DNA from: Pseudonocardia sp. CNS-139
GTDB taxonomy: Bacteria > Actinomycetota > Actinomycetes > Mycobacteriales > Pseudonocardiaceae
Reading direction: 5' to 3'
Assembly (NCBI GenBank): GCA_001942415.1
Contig: MKJX01000206.1
Coordinates: 84,542 to 148,541 of the forward strand
DNA length: 64,000 bases
In this document: in pieces, positions 36,481 to 47,549 of the stretch
Position numbering within the stretch: the first letter of the stretch is position 1
Layout: every line of letters begins with the position of its first letter
The notes under the pieces: generated by a model
What the model was told of the DNA's origin: nothing
Database searches by the model: none
The model's input: only the letters and a program-made list of their open reading frames with translations
Position numbers and translations under genes: made by a program

Positions 36481-37846
36481 CGGGGACGGGACCGGTCGAG
36501 CGGGCACCGGCGGAGATCCGCGCGCTCGTCCGGCCGGAGCACGTCCACCGCAGGCTCTACACCGACCCCGTGCTGTTCGACCAGGAGATGCGGCGGGTCT
36601 TCGGCGGCACCTGGTGCTACCTCGGCCACACCAGCGAGGTGCCCGAGCCCGGCGACTTCCGCAGGCGGCGGCTGGGACGCCGCGAGCTCCTGCTCGTCCG
36701 CGGCTCGGACGGCGCGGTGCGCGCCCTGTTCAACCGGTGCGCGCACCGGGGCACGATGCTCGTGGCGGAGGACGCCGGATGCGCGGGCTCCTTCACCTGC
36801 CCCTACCACGGCTGGCGGTTCGGCGACGACGGCCGGCTGCGCAACATCCCCGTGCCGTCGTCCTACACCGACATCCGCAGCGGCAGGTTCGACCTCGGGC
36901 GGCTCGCCGTCGCCGAGTACCGGGGTTTCCTGTTCGGCACGCTCGCGGCGACCCGGTGCCGCTGGCCGAGCACCTGGGGCCGGTCCGCCCCTACCTGGAC
37001 GAGCTGATCGACCGGCACCCGGGGGGCGCGCTGCGGGTGCTCCCGACGCCCGTGCGCTACGAGTTCGCCGCGAACTGGAAGGTGTCGTGGGACAACGCCG
37101 CCGACGGCATCCACGCGACGTTCGCGCACCGGTCGTACAACCTCCTCGGCAAGGAGGCCGAGACCGACACCGTGCTCGCCCGCAACCCGGCGGCCACGCC
37201 GATGGTCAGCCGGGCGTTCCCGCGCGGGCACTCCGTGGTCGACCAGCGCCCGGGGATACCGGACGGGCCGTGGGCGACCATGCGGCCGCTGCCCACCTCG
37301 GACGAGCTGGTGGCCGCGCTGCAGGAGCGGGGCGAGTCGCACCTGCTGGATCTCGCCACCGGGTCGATGCTCAACGTCAACGTGTTCCCGAACCTGATCT
37401 TCGTCGGGAACCAGCTGATGGTCGTCGAGCCGGTCGCCGTCGACCGCACCCGCGTCACGATGTACCTGGTCCTCGCGCCCGGTGCGCCCGAGGAGGTCGA
37501 CCTGCTGCGGCTGCGCGTCGACGAGGACTTCGTCAGCTTCGGCACGCCCGACGACCTCGAGATGTTCGAGCGGGTCCAGACCGGGCTCGCGATCGAGGAG
37601 GACGAGTGGATCGACACCAGCCGCGGAGCCGCCCTCGACGTCGTCGAGCAGAACGGTGCCGACGACGGTGCCGACGACGGTGGGACCGCCGTGGAGGAGG
37701 CCGCCCGGCGGTACGGGGAGATCGTGCGGGGGGACATCGCCACCGAGGCCCCGGTGCGCGGCTACCTGCGGGAATGGACCCGCCTGATGACCGAGCCGGC
37801 CGAGCTGACCGGGCGCCGCGGCGTCCCCGAACGGGAGAGGGTCTGA
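36477..37846 (+). CDS. Aromatic-ring-hydroxylating dioxygenase, alpha subunit (frameshifted)
   Basis: Rieske oxygenase catalytic subunit. The [2Fe-2S] ligands are CAHRG and CPYHGW (CxH-x17-CxxH). The mononuclear iron site is DNAADGIHATFAH in the second half, with the bridging Asp and two His. The frame changes near 36950 between FLFGTLAAT and PLAEHLGPVRPYLDEL. Restored length about 456 aa. With the beta subunit it would dihydroxylate an aromatic or other ring; no dedicated ferredoxin or reductase lies in the operon, so electrons must come from elsewhere. Confidence 0.9.
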
Positions 37847-38269
37847 GTGTCGCCCGAGGCGAACAAGCAGGTCGTCCGCACCTACCACGAGCGGCTCTGG
37901 CGCGACGGCGACCGGTCCGCGATCGACGAGTTCTGGTGGCCCGACGCCACCGTCCACATGACGGGTTTCGACGGGACCGCGGTCGAGGTCGTGCGGGAGG
38001 ACGTCGACCGCTACCTCGGCGCGTTCACCGACGTGCGGACGGAGATCGAGGACCTGCTCGGGGACGGGGACCGGGTGGTGCTGCGCTGGGCCACCACGGG
38101 CCGCCACGTCGGGCCCTACGGCGACGTCGCGGCGACCGGGAGGCAGATCACCATGCGCGGCATCGACATCCTGCGCCTGCGCGACGGGCGCATCGTCGAG
38201 TGCTGGTCGATGTGGGACGGCCTCGACGTCTACGGGCAGCTCGGCGTGCTGCCCGAGGGTCTGGCATGA
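37847..38269 (+). CDS. SnoaL-like/NTF2-fold protein
   Basis: Intact 140-aa protein: NKQVVRTYHERLWRDGDRSAIDEFWWPDATVH and ITMRGIDILRLRDGRIVECWSMWDGLDVYGQLGVLP are typical of SnoaL_2 polyketide-cyclase/isomerase-like proteins. Members catalyse cyclisation, hydrolysis or isomerisation of small ring compounds, or are non-enzymatic. It starts at GTG 37847 directly after the Rieske stop and overlaps the next PhyH gene by 4 bp, so it acts in the same pathway. Confidence 0.85.
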   Translation: MSPEANKQVVRTYHERLWRDGDRSAIDEFWWPDATVHMTGFDGTAVEVVREDVDRYLGAFTDVRTEIEDLLGDGDRVVLRWATTGRHVGPYGDVAATGRQITMRGIDILRLRDGRIVECWSMWDGLDVYGQLGVLPEGLA

Positions 38270-39002
38270 GCTACGCCGAGGACGGCTACGAGGTGTTCCG
38301 CGGCGTGCTCGACCCCGGCCTGGTCGCGGAGGCCGACGGGCACGTCGCGTGGCTGCGCGGGCGCACCCCGACCTGCGGGGGGAGGAGCTGCACCACACCC
38401 TCGTCGCCGACGACCCGTTCTGGGTACGGCTCGTCTCGGACGACCGGCTGCTCGACCTGGCCCAGCGGTTCGTGGGACCGGACATCGCGCTCTTCGCGTC
38501 GCACTACATCGTGAAGGACCCGGGCGACGGGCTGCCGGTGCTCTGGCACCAGGACGGCGCCTACTGGCCGCTCGACCCGATGGAGGTCGTCACGTTCTGG
38601 CTGGCGGTCGACCCGTCGACCCCGGAGAACGGGTGCCTCCGGGTCGTACCCGGGTCGCACCGGGACGGCCTCGCCGAGCTCCGGGGCCGCACCGACACCG
38701 CGAACGTGCTCGGGTCGGAGTCGGCCGTGCACGTCGACGAGGACCGGGCCGTCGACGTCGTCATGGCGCCGGGCGACGTCGAGGTCCACCACCCGAACCT
38801 CCTGCACGGCTCGCGCCCCAACACCTCCGCGCACCGGCGGTGCGGCCTGACCATCCGCTACATCCCGACCTCGACCCGCATCCTCACCGGCACGCCGTTC
38901 CCCTCGGCGCTGCACCTGCGCGGCGACCCGGGCGTCAACGTCTACCAGCCGTGGCCGGTCTACCGCCCGGGTGAGCACTACCCCTTCCGCGGCGCCGCGT
39001 GA
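38266..39002 (+). CDS. Phytanoyl-CoA dioxygenase (PhyH) family protein, second copy (frameshifted)
   Basis: Fe(II)/2-oxoglutarate dioxygenase. N-terminus YAEDGYEVFRGVLDPGLVAEADGHVAWLRG; a shift near 38375 then gives HPDLRGEELHHTLVADDPFWVRLVSD. Iron ligands HQDGAYWPLDP (HxD) and the distal His in PGDVEVHHPNLLHGS; the 2-oxoglutarate Arg is probably in RRCGLTIRYIP. About 245 aa restored. It differs from the 30287 copy and likely catalyses a separate hydroxylation. Confidence 0.87.
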
Positions 39003-39012
39003 CCGAGGCCGC

Positions 39013-42000
39013 GTGATCGAGCTCGTCGCCCTCGACGGCACCGAGCTGTTCGTCGAGGGGCCCGGCGGGGGAGCGCGGCAGGTCGTGCGCGTGCGGCTGC
39101 GGGCCGGGGCCGGGGTGGCGCGGACGGCCGTGCGGCTGGAGCTGCGCGGCGCCGGCGTGGTGGCCGACGCGGCCGAGGTGCTGGTGGACGAGCCGGGGGA
39201 GCGGGTCGTCGAGCTCGCCGCCGCGCTGCCCGGCCGGCCCGGTGACCTCGTGCCCGTCGAGGTGCGTTGCCGTGCCGAGTCGGACGGGGGTGCGGAGTCG
39301 ACCCGGTCCCTCACGGCGGAGGTGGCCGTCGCGGAGCCCGGGTGGACCGTGCACCTGGTGCCGCACTTCCACGTCGACGCCGTCTGGTGGAACACCCAGG
39401 CCGCCACCGTGAGCGAGTGGGCGCACCGGCAGTGGTCGGCGGCACCGCAGCTGCCGTTCCAGCGGTCGGCGTTCGACGTGCTCGACGCGCACCTCGACCG
39501 GGCCGAGCGTGATCCCGACTACCGTTTCGTCGTCGCCGAGGTCGACTACCTGAAGCCCTACCGCGACCGGTTCCCGTGGCGGCGCCCGCTGATCGCGCGG
39601 CTGCTGGCCGGAGGGCGCCTGGAGGTCGTCGGCGGCTGCTACAACGAGCCCCAGACGTCGCTGGTGTCGGTGGAGACGACCCGGCGGGCGATCCGGCACG
39701 GGCTCGCCTACCAGCGCGACGTCGTCGGCGCCGACGTGCGGACCGCCTGGCAGCTCGACGTGTTCGGCCACGCGCCGCAGTACCCGGGGCTGCTCGCCGG
39801 GGCCGGGCTCGACCGGGCCGTGTTCGCCCGTGGGCCCTTCCACCAGTGGGGCCCGCTCGCGGACGGGCCCTTCGACCTCCCGGCCGAGCGTGGGGACGTC
39901 GAGTTCCCGGCCGAGTTCCGCTGGGCGGCGCCGTCGGGCGGGTCGGTCGTGACGCACTACCTGTCGGCGCACTACACGGCAGGACACCGGCTCGACGCCT
40001 GCGAGACCCTCGAGGAGGCGTTCGAGGCCGTCCACGGGTTGCTGGGGCTCCTGCGCCGCCGGGCCGCGGGCCGGTCGGTGCTGGTCCCGGTGGGCACGGA
40101 CCTCGCGCCCCCGGACCGCTGGGTGACCGAGGTGGTGCGGCGCTGGCCGTACCTGTGGCCGAAGGTGCGCTGCTCCACGCCGCGCACGGCGCTGGCCCAC
40201 CTGGAACCGGCCGCACTCGCCGTGCAGACCCGGGACATGAACCCGGTCTACCCCGGCAAGGAGGTGACCCACGTCGGGCTGAAACAGGCGAACGCGGCCT
40301 GCGAGGCGTTGCTGCGCGACGCGGAGACGTTCACGGCGCTCGTGCCCGGGGCGCCACGGCAGGCCGCGGAGCTGGACCGCGCCGACCGGCTGCTGGTCTA
40401 CGGCGCCCACCACGACGCGGTCACCGGCACCTGCTCCGACCAGGTCTACCTCGACCTGCTCGCGGGCTGGCGGGAGGCCCACGACCTGGCCGCGGGGGCC
40501 CTCGCCGGCGCGCTCGACGGCCTCGGCGCGCCGGGTGACGTCGTCGTCGCGAACCCGCTCCCGCGCACGCGCACCGACGTCGTCACCGTGGAGGTCGACG
40601 CGCTGCCCGGGGGCTGGCCGGGGATCTCGCTGCGGGCCGGCGGCCGGGACGTCCCGTTCGTCGCCGAGCGGGTCGCGACGCGCCCGGACGGAACGGTGCG
40701 GGCGGCCGTGCTCACCGCCGTCGTGCCGGACGTGCCCGGGCTCGGGTCCCGGACCCTGCGGATCGGACCCGGCCCGCAGCTGCCCGGCTGGACCGAGGCG
40801 CCGGGCGACACGATCGCGAACGAGACCTTCCTGCTGTCCGCCGCCGGGACCGGCACGAGCGGCGGGGTCGCAGTGACCTCGTGCGTCGACCGCCGCAGCG
40901 GGCAGGAGCTGCTCGGCCCCGGCGGCGTCGAGCTGGTCGCCTACGAGGAACTGGCCACCCACCCCGACTTCGGGGAAGGCCCGTGGCACCTGCTGCCGAC
41001 CGGCGCCTCGGCGGGCGCCCGGGCCACACGGGCCCGGCGGCTGGTCAGCCCGGTCGGCGAGCGTCTCGAGCTGACCGGCGTCGAGCCCGCGTTCGCCCAC
41101 CGCCGCACGTTCACGTGCTGGCGCGGCGTCGAGCGGGTCGACGCGGAGGTCGCGGTGCAGGACTGGACGGCGGTCGACACCCTCCTGCGCAGCCGCTGGG
41201 CGCTCGACGTGCCGGGCGCGCTGCCGGTCGTGGACGTCGGCGAGGCCGTGCTCGGCCGGGGGTTCGCGTTCCCGGACTCCGACGTGCGGGAGCACCCCTG
41301 GACCCTCGACACCGCCGCCCACACCTGGTTCGGCCTCGGGTCGACGGTGCGGGTGCGGTTCGCGGACGGCACCGCGCGGCCGATCGGAACGGCGGACGTG
41401 GTCGTGCCCGACGAGGCTGCCGCGGCCGCGCCCGGTCTCGCGGCGATGCTGGCCGCGCTCGCCGCCGCCGGGGTCACCGCGACCGTTGCCCCGGCCGGCG
41501 CCACCCGGCCCGGGTCGCTCGCCCGGGACTCGAACCTGCCGGACGTGCGGATCGTGATCGAGCCGGGCCCGGCGACGGTGGTCTGGAGCCCGGCGGACCG
41601 GCCGCTGCGCGAGGTGTGGCGGCCCGGCGCCGACCTGACCGGCGAGGGCTCGCTGCCGGTGCTGCGGATCGGTGCCGAGGCCCTCACCGAGGTCGCCGGG
41701 CAGGTGCTCGGCGGCCACGAGATCCGGGCCGTCGGGGACCGCGGCCCGGATCCGGCGCTGGAGGAGCGGACGGCGGCGATCGTGCACCGGGGGACCCCGG
41801 GTGCCGCGGTGGACGTCGCCGGCCGGCTGCACCTGTCGCTGCTGCGCGCGTGCCCGGCGTGGCCCGCGGGGGGCTGGGTCGACCCGCCCCGCCGCACCGT
41901 TCCCGACGGGTCCGCGTTCGCCCTGCAACGCTGGTCGCACCGGTTCGAGCACGCCCTCGTCGCCGGTCCGGGCGACTGGCGGGTGGCGCGGGTCGCCGAC

Positions 42001-42986
42001 CGCGCCGAGGAGTACACCCGGCCGTTGCGTGCGCAGGTCGTCCGGCACCGGCCGGGGCCGCTCCCGGCGGGGCCGATGGATGCCGCGCTGCTCTCCGTCC
42101 GCCCCGCGGCGGCGCGGGTGGCCGCCCTCCGCGCCGCGGACGGCGCGATCGAGGTGCGCCTGCACAGCCTCGCGACGACGCAGGTCGCAGCGGAGGTCGG
42201 GTTCCCCGCCGGCCCCGGCGGCGTGCCGCGCCCGGTCACCGCGCACCTGCCGCCGCTCGGCTCCGCCCTCGCCCGGCTGCCCGCGCCGTGGCCGCAGCGG
42301 CGCGCCCCGCCCGCCTGCCGCCTTCAGCCGCTGGTGGACGCGGGGCACCGGCCCGCCGCCCCTCGGGGCTGCCGGTCGCGGTGCACCTGCATCCCCGCCA
42401 TGACCCGGTGACGGGGGAGGACCGGCACACGGTGACGGTGTCCTCCGACCTCCCCGTGCCCGCCGAGGTGCACCTGAGCTGCACCGGGCCGGCGATGCTC
42501 GCGCGTCCCCACGTGAGGCTCGATCCGGGCGGGTACGCGGTGCGCGAGCTGACGCTGCTGGACCTCGAACCCGGGCGGGTCGTGACCGTCCGCGCGGACT
42601 GCGCCCTCGCCGGGACGGGCGCCGGCACGGACGCGGTGGTGCTGGGCGCCGCGCCGGGCCCGCGGAACGGTCCGGTCGAGCTGCTCGACGGGCCCGAACC
42701 CGTGACCGTGGAACCGGACGGGGCCGGCGAGCTCGCCCTCCGCCTCCGGAACCGGACGCTGGATCCGGTCCCCGCGGAGGTCGTCGCCGTCTCGCCCTAC
42801 GGGAGCTGGGACCTCCTGCCGGATCCGGTCGTCCCGGTCGAGCTGCCTGCGGGGGAGCAGGTGACGGTTCGGGTCCCGGTGCGGGCCCCGCTCTCGGCCC
42901 GCGCGGGCCGCTGGTGGGCGCTGTGCCTGGTGCGCTGCCTGGACCAGGTGATCCACAGCCCGGCCGTGCGGATCACGGTCCGGTAG
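39013..42986 (+). CDS. Glycoside hydrolase family 38 alpha-mannosidase-like protein (frameshifted)
   Basis: Very large protein, about 1,320 aa. The GH38 catalytic domain shows the metal-binding HFHVDAVWWNTQ and the nucleophile region AWQLDVFGHAPQYPGL with its Asp; YGAHHDAVTGTCSDQVYLDLL supplies later active-site residues. Beta-sandwich domains follow, ending in an NPCBM/NEW3-like part (LRLRNRTLDPVPAEVVAVSPYGSWDLLP). Frames change near 42300-42400. No signal peptide, so cytosolic. GTG 39013 is chosen; other starts upstream overlap PhyH. It is an unexpected member of a Rieske/PhyH operon and suggests that a glycosylated substrate is opened inside the cell. Sugar specificity cannot be told. Confidence 0.85.
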
Positions 42987-43013
42987 CGGGCACGGCCGGT
43001 CCGGCACACCGCA

Positions 43014-43041
43014 ACGCGCCCCGGCTCACGGGCCGGCGCGT
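43014..43041. terminator. Hairpin between convergent GH38 and TetR genes
   Basis: Seven-bp arms ACGCGCC (43014-43020) and GGCGCGT (43035-43041) lie 28 bp after the GH38 stop and overlap the last codons of the TetR gene. It may serve as a bidirectional terminator. No T-run. Confidence 0.35.
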
Positions 43042-43820
43042 CCGCCCTGCGCCTGTGACGTGTCCTGCCGGTCGGTCAGGTGGCGTGCGCCGGTGTCCGA
43101 GCCGCGGGGCCGGAGCCTGGCTTCGACGCCGTCGAGGATCGTCTGGATGATCGTGCGGTAGTAGTGCTCCTCGGCCGCCTCGCTGTCCTCGGCCGGCCCG
43201 GCGAAGCGGTCGACGTAGGCCCCGAGGCCGGTCCCGAAGACGCTGTCCTCGCCGCGGCGCCGCAGGCCGTCGCGGATCGCGACGTGGCCCGCCGCCCCGT
43301 CCTGCGGATGGGCCAGCCGGTCGTCGGCGAGCGCGATCGTGGTCAGCGCCGAGTTCATGATCAGTGCGAAGACCAGGCCGGCGTCGTCGCCGAACCCGGC
43401 GTCCCGCAGCAGCCCGAAGGCCCGGTCCATGTTGTCCGGGGCGTCGTCCGGGCCGGGGACGTCGGTCGGCGTGTCCTCGTGCGGGCCCGGAAATCTGATG
43501 CCGTGCAGCAGGATCCAGCGCGCCACGCCGGGGTAGGGCCGCAGGGCGGTGCGCAACGGCAGGAGCGCCTCGGTGAACCACTGTTTCCACTCGGTGCCCG
43601 GGCGCAGTGGCGTCGACGGCATGGGGAGCACCCGGTGCACCACGCGGTGGCACACCGCGGCCCGGTCGCCGACGCGGAGGTACACGACCGACGGGGAGGT
43701 TCCGACGAGCGACACCAGCTCGCGGACCGACCAGCCGTCGAGGCCCTTGCGCCCGGTGAGGAGCACGGCCGCCTCGATGATCTCGTCGGCGGTCACGCCG
43801 ACCCGGTACTTCCTGCCCAC
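43026..43820 (-). CDS. TetR-family transcriptional regulator
   Basis: 264 aa from GTG 43820, chosen because the DNA-binding domain starts just after it (GRKYRVGVTADEIIEAAVLLTGRKGLDGWSVRELVSLVGTSPSVVYLRVGDRAAVC). The C-terminal ligand domain includes YPGVARWILLHGIRFPGP and LVFALIMNSALTTIALADDR, typical of TetR_C. An in-frame extension upstream to 43967 is Arg-rich and lacks domain character. It converges on the GH38 gene and is divergent from the ABC pair at 44011, so either could be its target. Confidence 0.85.
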   Translation of the reverse strand: MGRKYRVGVTADEIIEAAVLLTGRKGLDGWSVRELVSLVGTSPSVVYLRVGDRAAVCHRVVHRVLPMPSTPLRPGTEWKQWFTEALLPLRTALRPYPGVARWILLHGIRFPGPHEDTPTDVPGPDDAPDNMDRAFGLLRDAGFGDDAGLVFALIMNSALTTIALADDRLAHPQDGAAGHVAIRDGLRRRGEDSVFGTGLGAYVDRFAGPAEDSEAAEEHYYRTIIQTILDGVEARLRPRGSDTGARHLTDRQDTSQAQGGRAGP

Positions 43821-44010
43821 CTGCCCGCCCCGTCGCACTGTGGTCGCCGCGCCGGGACCGCGCTGTCGTGCGGACCTCCTGCGGCTGACCGCCCACAGCG
43901 TAGGTCGGCCGCCCACATCCGCGCCCGGGTGGCGCAGGTCACATGCCGGCGCGCCCGAGTTATGCAACCCTCACAACTCCTAACAACGTTCTTTTCACGG
44001 GGCGAGGCGC

Positions 44011-45779
44011 ATGGCAGACGTGGGTACGGATCCACGATCGGTGCTGGGTGAGCTGGTGCGGCCGGTGCGGGGGCGGCTCGTCCTCGGTGCGGTGCTGGGT
44101 GGGCTCGGCGCCGCGGTCGGGGTGCTGCCGGCGGTGGCGGTCGGGGAGATCGGCCGGGTCCTCCTGGACGGCGGGCCGGGCGGGGCCGCCGGTGTGTGGG
44201 CGTGGGCGGTCGCCGCCGCGGTCGCCGTGGTCGTGAGCGCGGGGCTGGGGTCGGTCGCGATCGGCATCTGCCACCTCGCGGACGCCCGGTTCCGGTTCGT
44301 CACGCGGATGCGCATCGTGCGGCATCTCGCCGGGCTGCCGCTGGGATGGTTCGGGCTGCGCGGGTCGGGCGCGGTCAAGAAGGCCGTCGCCGACGACGTC
44401 CTGCGGGTGCACACCCTCGTCGCGCACACCACGGTCGACGCCACGGTCGCGGCGGTCGGGCCGCTGACCGCGCTCGCGTACCTGTTCTGGACGGACTGGC
44501 GGCTGGCCGCGCTGGTGCTGCTGTACCTCGTGGTGGTCTTCGGCCTGCTGTCCCCGGTGTTCCGGCGGGCGGGGGAGCAGAACCACGAGGACCACGAGCA
44601 GGCGACCGCGCGCCTCGCGGACGCGCCGTGGAGCTGGCCGAGGGGGTCGAGGTCGTGAAGACCTACGGCTCGGGCACGGGGGTGTACCGGCGTTTCACCG
44701 ATGCCGTCGACCGGGTCTCCGAGGTGACGCTGCGCTGGATGGCTGCGATCGGGCTCCCGTTCACGGTGCTGACGGTCCTGCTCTCGGCCGGCGCGATGGT
44801 GTCCTGGATCGCCGGGGCCGGCACGGTGTTCGTGGTGTCGGGCTGGGTCTCTCCGGGGGTGCTCGTGGGGGTGCTCGCGGTGGGCGTCGGGCTGCCGTCG
44901 GGGGTCGAGCAGGTCATCCGGCTCGGCTACCACGTGGCCGACGGCCGCCGCGGTGCCGCGGCGCTGGCCGCGGTCCTCGCCGAGCGCCCGCTGCCGCAGC
45001 CGGCGCCCGGGGACGCGCGCTCCCCGCGCGGCGCTCGGGTGGAGTTCCGCGGCGCCGGGTTCACCTACCCGGACGGGACCCGGGCCCTCGCCGGCGTCGA
45101 CCTGGTTCTGGAGCAGGGCACGGTGACGGCCGTCGTCGGCCCGTCGGGGTCGGGGAAGACGACCCTCGCCCGGCTGGTTCCGCGGTTCTGGGACGTGACC
45201 GAGGGCGCGGTGCTGGTCGGTGGTGTCGACGTGCGGGAGATCCCGACCCGCGAGCTGCTGGGTTCGGTGGCGTTCGTCCTGCAGGAGCCGGTTCTGCTCC
45301 GGACCACCGTCCGGGACAACATCCGTCTGGGTCGGCCGGACGCCTCCGACGCCGAGGTCGAGGACGCCGCCCGCAGGGCGCGGATCCACGAGCGCATCGC
45401 GGCGCTGCCGGCCGGGTACGACACCGTGCTGGCCGGCGCGGGAGGTGCGACGGGGGGCGGCCTGTCCGGTGGTGAGGCCCAGCGCGTGACGATCGCGCGG
45501 GCGATCCTGCAGGACGCCCCGATCGTCGTGCTCGACGAGGCGACGGCGCATGCCGACCCGCACGGCGAGGCGGCGGTCCAGGAGGCGCTCAGCGCGCTGG
45601 CGGCGGGCCGCACGCTGCTGGTGATCGCGCACCGGCTGCACACGATCACCGGCGCGGACCGGATCGTCGTCCTCGACGGGGGCCGGGTCGTCGAGCAGGG
45701 CACCCACGAGGAGCTTCTCCTCCGGTCCGGTCGCTACGCGCGGATGTGGGAGCGCGGGCGGGTCGGGAGCATGGCATGA
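44011..45779 (+). CDS. ABC transporter, fused TM-ATPase, IrtA/YbtP type (frameshifted)
   Basis: Half-transporter with an exporter-type six-helix domain and an ATPase. Helices lie at about 20-240 (VLGAVLGGLGAAVGVLPAVAVG, VWAWAVAAAVAVVVSAGLGS, LTALAYLFW). A shift near 44630 precedes AVELAEGVEVVKTYG. The ATPase has Walker A GPSGSGKTT, LQEPVLLRTTVRDNIRLGRP, signature LSGGEAQR and Walker B IVVLDEATAHADPHGE; that last motif is characteristic of IrtA/IrtB and YbtP/YbtQ siderophore importers. It overlaps its partner by 4 bp (ATGA). With the siderophore-binding lipoprotein downstream it is predicted to import a ferric siderophore. Confidence 0.85.
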
Positions 45780-47546
45780 GCACGATCGGCGGAATCGAGG
45801 AGCTGACCGGCCCGTCCGGGCTGCGCAGGCAGGTCGCGGGCTACGCCGTGGCCGGCGTGCTGCAGGGCGCGAGCATCGCCGGGCTCATCCCGCTGTTGCG
45901 GGCACTCGTCTCGGCCACGCCGGCCGCCGCGTTGCCGTGGCTGGCCGTGATGGTGGCGGCCTTCGCCGGGTCGGCGGCGGCGCTGTTCGTGACCAGCAGG
46001 CGGGCCACCCGGATCGGGGTCTACGTCGTCAGCGACCGGTTGACGAAGCTGCTCGCCGCGCACGTCGTCCGGCTGCCGCTCGGCTGGTTCGGGGGCGGGC
46101 GGACCGGTGCCCTGGTCGCGCAGGTCCGGGCGGCGCAGGAGGTCGGCCAGGTTCCCGCGATGGTGCTCGAACAGATCACGATGGCCCTGACGACCCCGGC
46201 CGTCGTGGTGGTCGCGGTGGCGTTCGTCGACTGGCGGCTCGCCCTCGCGTTCGTCGCACTGGCGCCGCTCGGGTTCCTCGCGTACCGATGGATCCAGACG
46301 AGCCTCGCGCCCGCCCGCGACGCCGAGGAGGCGTCGACCGCCGAGGTCGCCGACCGGGTGGTCGAGTTCGCCAGGGCACAGCCCGCGCTGCGGGCCGCCG
46401 GCGGCACCGACGCCGGGCTCGCGCGCCTGCGCGAGGCGCTGCGCGCCGACCGCGGCGCGACGCTGTGGGCGCTGCGCCGCCAGACCTACCCGGGACTGAC
46501 CTACGCGTTCGTCGTGCGGGCCGGCGTCGCCCTCGTGATCGGGGTGACGTGCCTGCTCCTGCTCGACGGGCGGATCGACCCGGCGGCGGTGCCGCGCTGC
46601 TGGTCCTGGTCGTGCGGTTCGCGGAACCGCTGTCGCTCGTCGGGCCCTACGGCACCGGGCTGCAGCTGGCCGGCGTCGGCGTGCGGTCGCTGCGGGAGGT
46701 CGTCCGGACCCCGCCGCTGCCCGAGCCCGGGAACCCCCGCGTGCCCCGCGACGGGACGGTCGAGCTCGACGGGGTCACCTTCGGCTACGGCGACACCCCG
46801 GTGCTGCGCGGGTTCACCCTGCTCTGCCGGCCGCAGACGATGACGGCGCTGGTCGGCCCGTCCGGGGCGGGGAAGACGACCGTGACCCGGCTGGTCGCCC
46901 GGTTCTGGGACGTCGACGGCGGCTCGGTGCGGATCGGCGGGGTCGACGTCCGCGACATGACCACCGAGACGCTGATGGGGCAGATCGCGATGGTCTTCCA
47001 GCACACCTACCTGTTCGACGCGACGATCGCCGACAACGTCCGTCTCGGCCGGCCGGGGGCGGGTGACGACGAGGTGCGCGCCGCGGCCCGGGCCGCGCGC
47101 CTGGACGAGGTCGTCGAACGCCTGCCCGACGGCTGGGACACGGTCGTCGGCGAAGGCGGGTCCCGCCTGTCCGGCGGGGAGCGGCAGCGTGTCGCGATCG
47201 CCCGGGCGCTGCTGAAGGACGCACCGGTCGTCCTGCTCGACGAGGTGACCGCCGCCCTCGACACGGAGAACGAGGCCGCCGTCGCCGAGGCACTGACCGG
47301 GCTCGCCGAGAACCGGACCGTGCTGGTGATCGCGCACCGGCTCGCCACGATCGCCGGCGCGGACCGGATCGCGTTCGTCGACGGCGGCGGCGTCGTCGAG
47401 TCCGGCACCCACGCCGAGCTCCTCGAGCGGGCCGGGCCCTACGCGGGCTTCTGGGCCGACCGGGCCGGCGCAGCCGCTGGCGGCTCGGTGACCGCACGCT
47501 CCCGGCCGCACCGGCCGACCCGACCCCGCACCCCCAGGAGAACTGA
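45776..47546 (+). CDS. ABC transporter, fused TM-ATPase, IrtB/YbtQ type (frameshifted)
   Basis: Second half-transporter. N-terminal membrane domain (VAGVLQGASIAGLIPLLRAL, LPWLAVMVAAFAGSAAALFV, LALAFVALAPLGFLAYRW); the frame changes near 46592, after which FAEPLSLVGPYGTGLQLAGVG continues. Walker A GPSGAGKTT, VFQHTYLFDATIADNVRLGRPG, signature LSGGERQR, Walker B VVLLDEVTAALDTENE. No stop occurs in frame near the expected end, so the 3' boundary is set at the TGA just before the next gene. It forms a heterodimer with the 44011 product. Confidence 0.84.
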
Positions 47547-47549
47547 CCG

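Noticed and set aside
37661..37682. Short tandem repeat encoding GADDGADDG in the Rieske alpha subunit
   Set aside because: Two in-frame copies in a loop-like acidic stretch near the C-terminus; ordinary low-complexity coding sequence.
38935..42348. 1,137-codon minus-strand open frame opposite GH38
   Set aside because: Antisense shadow caused by the high-GC third positions of the GH38 gene; composition is Arg/Gly/Val with no fold motifs.
43955..43973. Possible iron box before the IrtA-type gene
   Set aside because: Only 11 of 19 consensus positions and no clear dyad; too weak to annotate, though the context makes iron control likely.
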